This document shows positions 61,339 to 64,000 of a DNA stretch of 64,000 nt, piece after piece. Source of the stretch: a candidate division WOR-3 bacterium (lineage in GTDB: Bacteria; Hydrothermota; Hydrothermia; Hydrothermales; JAJRUZ01); contig JBDRZL010000002.1 in NCBI GenBank assembly GCA_039803925.1, positions 124,001-188,000 of the forward strand. Reading direction: 5' to 3'. Position 1 is the stretch's first letter, and each line of letters begins with the position of its first letter. The notes beneath the pieces are model-generated. The model did no database searches. It was not told the origin of the DNA and was given only the letters and a program-made list of their open reading frames with translations. Both the position numbers and the translations under genes were made by a program.

Positions 61339-61608
61339 ATGACATATATTATTTGCGAACCCTGTATTGGAGTTAAGGATACAGCTTGTGTAGAGGTTTG
61401 CCCGGTGGATTGCATACATCCAAGAAAAGATGAACCCGAGTACGAAAGCTCAGATCAGCTTTATATAAATCCACAGGTTTGCATTGATTGCGGAGCCTGT
61501 GAATCAGTCTGTCCGGTTCAAGCGATCTATGCGGAAGATGCTGTTCCAGAAAAGTGGAAGAGCTTTATTAAAAAGAATTACGAACATTACGGTTTAACTG
61601 CTCCTTAA
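61339..61608 (+). CDS. Ferredoxin (7Fe/8Fe type)
   Basis: 89 residues. Cluster-binding cysteines: ICEPCIGVKDTACVEVCPVD and VCIDCGACESVCPVQAIYAE. The second motif (CxxCxxCxxxCP) binds a [4Fe-4S] cluster; the first (Cys-x7-Cys-x3-CP) resembles 7Fe ferredoxins with a [3Fe-4S] cluster. It may be the electron acceptor for the convergent 2-oxoacid:ferredoxin oxidoreductase, though not in the same transcript. AAGGAGG lies 6 nt before ATG. It follows the tRNA-Leu without a separate promoter. Confidence 0.93.
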   Translation: MTYIICEPCIGVKDTACVEVCPVDCIHPRKDEPEYESSDQLYINPQVCIDCGACESVCPVQAIYAEDAVPEKWKSFIKKNYEHYGLTAP

Positions 61609-61631
61609 AATAGTATTTTTTTTAAATTTTT

Positions 61632-61659
61632 AAAGGGGGGGAAAATCCCCCCCTTTTTT
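61632..61659. terminator. Bidirectional intrinsic terminator between ferredoxin and korB
   Basis: Ten-base-pair stem AAAGGGGGGG/CCCCCCCTTT (arms 61632-61641 and 61647-61656, loop AAAAT), followed by T-runs on both strands. The best terminator in the window. Confidence 0.85.
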
Positions 61660-62548
61660 ATTTTTTGTTTTCTATCAACTTTAAAAGTTCTTCTTTTAAA
61701 GGCATTTTTTGTGTTTTAAATTCCTCTACTATTGAGTAATCTTCTTTTCCAAAGATATCCAATTCATAATGCTTTTTCTCCTCAACATAAAAAATTCCAA
61801 CAGGAATCTTACCTTTTCTCCATGTTTCCATAATTTTAGCAATTGCTTCTTCTCTCCTTGCAAATGGTCCATTTAATAACTCTATATTTTCCCTGAAATA
61901 ATCATAAGAATATTCTTCATTAAAGGTAACACAAGGAGAGAGTACATCAATATGGGAAAAGCCTTTATGTTTTATACCTTCTTTTATATATTCCTTTAAA
62001 TTTTTTGTATCACCTGAAAAACCCCTTGCTACAAATGTTGCTCCTGCTGAAAGAGATATTAAACAGGGCTCTATAGGATTATCCTTTGAACCATAAGGAG
62101 TTGTCCCTTTTACAAAACCATAGGGAGAGGTAGGTGCGACTTGGCCTTTAGTTAGAGCGTAAATTTCATTATTCATAACAATATAAGTAAGGTTTATATT
62201 CCTCCTGGCGGCATGCATAAAGTGGTTACCACCTATTCCGTAACCATCACCGTCTCCACCTGTAACTATTACATTTAATTTCTGATTTGCAAGTTTAACT
62301 CCGGTAGCAACAGGAAGAAGTCTTCCATGGATTGTATGGAAGGCGTTGGTATTTATATAATCAGGAAATTTTGAAGAACAGCCAATTCCACTTATAACTA
62401 CTGCATCATAAGGTGAAATTCCAAGTTCAAAAAGTGCTTGTTTTAAAGCAGCAAGAACTCCAAAATCACCACAACCAGGGCACCAAGTACTCTTTTTACC
62501 CTCATAAGCTTTAACTGAAGTTATTTCAAAATTTAAAAGTTTTTCCAT
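61658..62548 (-). CDS. korB: 2-oxoacid:ferredoxin oxidoreductase, beta subunit
   Basis: 296 residues. TWCPGCGDFGVLAALKQAL at the N-terminus (CPGCG pattern), VVISGIGCSSKFPDYIN, then the TPP/Mg motif GGDGDGYGIGGNHFMHAARR with IVMNNEIYALTKGQVAPTSP. It decarboxylates 2-oxoglutarate or other 2-oxoacids to acyl-CoA with electrons to ferredoxin. It pairs with korA just upstream (1 nt gap). Exact substrate (2-oxoglutarate against branched-chain or pyruvate) cannot be fixed by sequence alone. Some homologues need a separate delta ferredoxin subunit, not present here. Confidence 0.92.
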   Translation of the reverse strand: MEKLLNFEITSVKAYEGKKSTWCPGCGDFGVLAALKQALFELGISPYDAVVISGIGCSSKFPDYINTNAFHTIHGRLLPVATGVKLANQKLNVIVTGGDGDGYGIGGNHFMHAARRNINLTYIVMNNEIYALTKGQVAPTSPYGFVKGTTPYGSKDNPIEPCLISLSAGATFVARGFSGDTKNLKEYIKEGIKHKGFSHIDVLSPCVTFNEEYSYDYFRENIELLNGPFARREEAIAKIMETWRKGKIPVGIFYVEEKKHYELDIFGKEDYSIVEEFKTQKMPLKEELLKLIENKK

Positions 62549-62549
62549 C

Positions 62550-64000
62550 TTAATTCTCCTTTTTTAGAATTTTTTTAACTTCACTTATTATCTCAGAGGG
62601 TTTAAAAGGAAAACCTGAATATTTTCTAATTGAATAAACATTTTGCTTTCTCCCCCATATCCTTGAAAGATAGTTTTTTAGCTGTGAAAAGGAATTTAAT
62701 TCACATACAAAAACATTTTTATTGTATGTTAAAGAGTAAATATAGTCTTCATGAAGTGGCATAAGAGTTCTTATTCTGAGATATGATATTTCTATTCCTT
62801 CATTTTTAAGTCTATGAACAGATTCCCTCATTGGTCCTAGTGATGAGCCTATACCAACAAGTATATTTGGTGCGTTTTTATTACCATAGAATTCAGGTTC
62901 AGGAACATCTTCAATAATTCTTTCAAGTTTTCTTAACCTTTTTTGAACCATTTGAACCCTGTATTCATTCTCTTCATCTATGAATCCATCAGGTGTTTTT
63001 TCATTGGAATTATATCTAACTATAACCCCTTTTGTTCCTGGAATAGCCCGTGGAGAAATCCCATCTTCAGTTAATTCGTATCTTTCATAAATTTTTCCGG
63101 TTTTAATATACTCTGAAACTTCTTCCTCACTTAAAATTTTTCCCCTTTCCCACTTTAAATTTCCATTATAGGGAATATCATCAACTGTCTGCTGATTCTG
63201 GGAAACTGCCTGTTCTGATAACACAATCACTGGAATCTGATATTTCTCTGCAATGTTAAAAGCTCTAAAAGTAAATTCAAAACTTTCTTCAGGAGTGGAT
63301 GGAACAAGTACAGCTCTTGAGACATCACCATGCCCTGCAAAAAGAATATGATTTATATCTTCCTGACCAGTTTTTGTTGGCAATCCTGTGGATGGACCTC
63401 CTCTCTGGGCATGGTAAATAACAAGGGGAACTTCTGCCATTGAAGCAAGGGAAATTGCCTCAGTTTTGAGATCCATTCCTGGACCACTTGTGGAAGTCAT
63501 AGCTCTCAATCCAGCAAAGGACGCACCGATAGCCATATTAATTGAGGCTATTTCATCTTCACACTGAATTGTAACTCCTCCGAATTTTGGCATATGTTTT
63601 GCCAAAAATTCAAAGACCTCTGTAGAGGGAGTTATAGGGTATGCAGCAAAAAATCTGCATCCAGCAGCAATAGCACCAAGAGCTACTGCTTCATTCCCAG
63701 ACAAATAATATCTCCCTATATCCGTAGATTTTTCAATTTCATATCTCTTTTTCAAAAGATTTTTAGCAAGGGAATAACCCTCTTCTAAGGCTTTAATATT
63801 ATTCTCTATGATTTCACCGCTTTTCCCTTTTAAATAGAAAATAATAGAGTTTTTAATCTCCTCAGGTTCAATATTGAAAACATAACCCAGAAATCCAAGT
63901 GCTATTACATTCTTAAAAATTTCTTTTTTAAACATTTCCCTTGCTTTTTTTCTCAAGGGAACAGGATATAAATAGACATCATCTCTTACAAGATTTTCGG
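62550..64000 (-). CDS. korA: 2-oxoacid:ferredoxin oxidoreductase, alpha subunit with gamma domain, partial at right edge
   Basis: At least 482 residues; the frame continues beyond the right edge, so the 5' end is missing. The N-terminal part (DDVYLYPVPLRKKAREM, KNVIALGFLGYVFNIEPEEI) is the end of a fused gamma domain. From ~85 on: DIGRYYLSGNEAVALGAIAA, FFAAYPITPSTEVFEFLAKH, IQCEDEIASINMAIGASFAG, TSTSGPGMDLKTEAISLASM and QRGGPSTGLPTKTGQEDI, conserved alpha-subunit features. A TTG at 63956 is in frame but internal. It forms a pair with korB and is typical of anaerobes. Confidence 0.92.
   Translation of the reverse strand, partial: ENLVRDDVYLYPVPLRKKAREMFKKEIFKNVIALGFLGYVFNIEPEEIKNSIIFYLKGKSGEIIENNIKALEEGYSLAKNLLKKRYEIEKSTDIGRYYLSGNEAVALGAIAAGCRFFAAYPITPSTEVFEFLAKHMPKFGGVTIQCEDEIASINMAIGASFAGLRAMTSTSGPGMDLKTEAISLASMAEVPLVIYHAQRGGPSTGLPTKTGQEDINHILFAGHGDVSRAVLVPSTPEESFEFTFRAFNIAEKYQIPVIVLSEQAVSQNQQTVDDIPYNGNLKWERGKILSEEEVSEYIKTGKIYERYELTEDGISPRAIPGTKGVIVRYNSNEKTPDGFIDEENEYRVQMVQKRLRKLERIIEDVPEPEFYGNKNAPNILVGIGSSLGPMRESVHRLKNEGIEISYLRIRTLMPLHEDYIYSLTYNKNVFVCELNSFSQLKNYLSRIWGRKQNVYSIRKYSGFPFKPSEIISEVKKILKKEN

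Noticed and set aside
61198-61419. Minus-strand frame over tRNA-Leu and the ferredoxin start
   Set aside because: Antisense to a tRNA and to a convincing ferredoxin gene.
1-64000. CRISPR arrays, insertion sequences, prophage or defence islands
   Set aside because: I saw no regularly spaced repeats, transposases, integrases, terminal inverted repeats or phage structural genes.

Overview
The window is AT-rich, tightly packed bacterial DNA, probably from an anaerobic, possibly thermophilic lineage close to the FCB group, such as candidate division WOR-3. That placement is inference. It is bacterial because it has ribosome recycling factor, L21/L27, SecA, TatA, DivIVA, undecaprenyl-diphosphate synthase and CdsA. 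The lineage guess rests on a SecA with the long insertion seen in Bacteroidetes/Chlorobi, propeller and M6-peptidase exoproteins with FlgD/type-IX-sorting-like tails, ADP-forming acyl-CoA synthetase, 2-oxoacid:ferredoxin oxidoreductase, archaeal-type pyruvoyl arginine decarboxylase and TruD. I see no phage, insertion sequence, rRNA or CRISPR array.

Layout: 0-3.2 kb thiE (cut by the left edge), a Wzx-type flippase and a polyprenyl-phosphate sugar transferase. 3.2-8.4 kb, plus strand: Lon-like protease, radical SAM enzyme, then frr-uppS-cdsA. 8.4-15.1 kb, minus strand: metK, pdaD, speE, a DUF3108 protein and a four-subunit succinate dehydrogenase/fumarate reductase. 15.2-19.2 kb: tRNA-Arg, tRNA-His, tatA, then rplU-rpmA-adenosyltransferase-acyl-CoA synthetase. 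19.2-29.4 kb, minus strand: lipoprotein, secretin, glycosyltransferase, two M16 peptidases, zinc anti-sigma factor, bactofilin-like protein, ECF sigma factor, CcmE and a histidine kinase. 29.5-35.3 kb, plus strand: yhaM-secA and a zinc-ribbon/DUF502/CBS group. 35.3-53.3 kb, mostly minus strand: a long overlapping run with MBL hydrolase, DUF523, tyrosine autokinase, SLBB protein, dolichol-phosphate-mannose-synthase-like transferase, M6 peptidase, asnS, TPR lipoprotein, PNP, DivIVA, YggS and an AOS-family aminotransferase, then truD, a propeller protein and a DegT-like enzyme. 53.4-64 kb: a 27-residue-repeat protein, radical SAM, rmlB-like, ABC ATPase, surface proteins, tRNA-Leu, ferredoxin and korBA (korA cut by the right edge).

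Two patterns run through the window. First, a T-arm-like element (GG-TTCAAAT-CC and close variants) sits 19-25 nt upstream of eight start codons; where a promoter is visible it lies in the 5' leader. It matches the tRNA T-arm sequence in this same window. Second, three intact genes (a GT4 glycosyltransferase, a DUF502 protein and an ABC ATPase) have no ATG/GTG/TTG at the position where homology says they begin, and appear to start at ATA or ATT. Both are testable and may say something about translation control in this lineage. The 885-residue protein with twelve GND repeats is the most unusual single gene.

Functional threads: surface polysaccharide synthesis and export is scattered over several loci (flippase, sugar transferase, Wzc-like kinase, SLBB protein, glycosyltransferases, RmlB-like). 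Energy metabolism is anaerobic in style (KorAB with ferredoxin, ADP-forming acyl-CoA synthetase, Sdh/Frd). Polyamine synthesis clusters MetK, PdaD and SpeE. Genes overlap at stop/start junctions, and convergent genes often overlap at their 3' ends; the only clear intrinsic terminator lies between the ferredoxin gene and korB.
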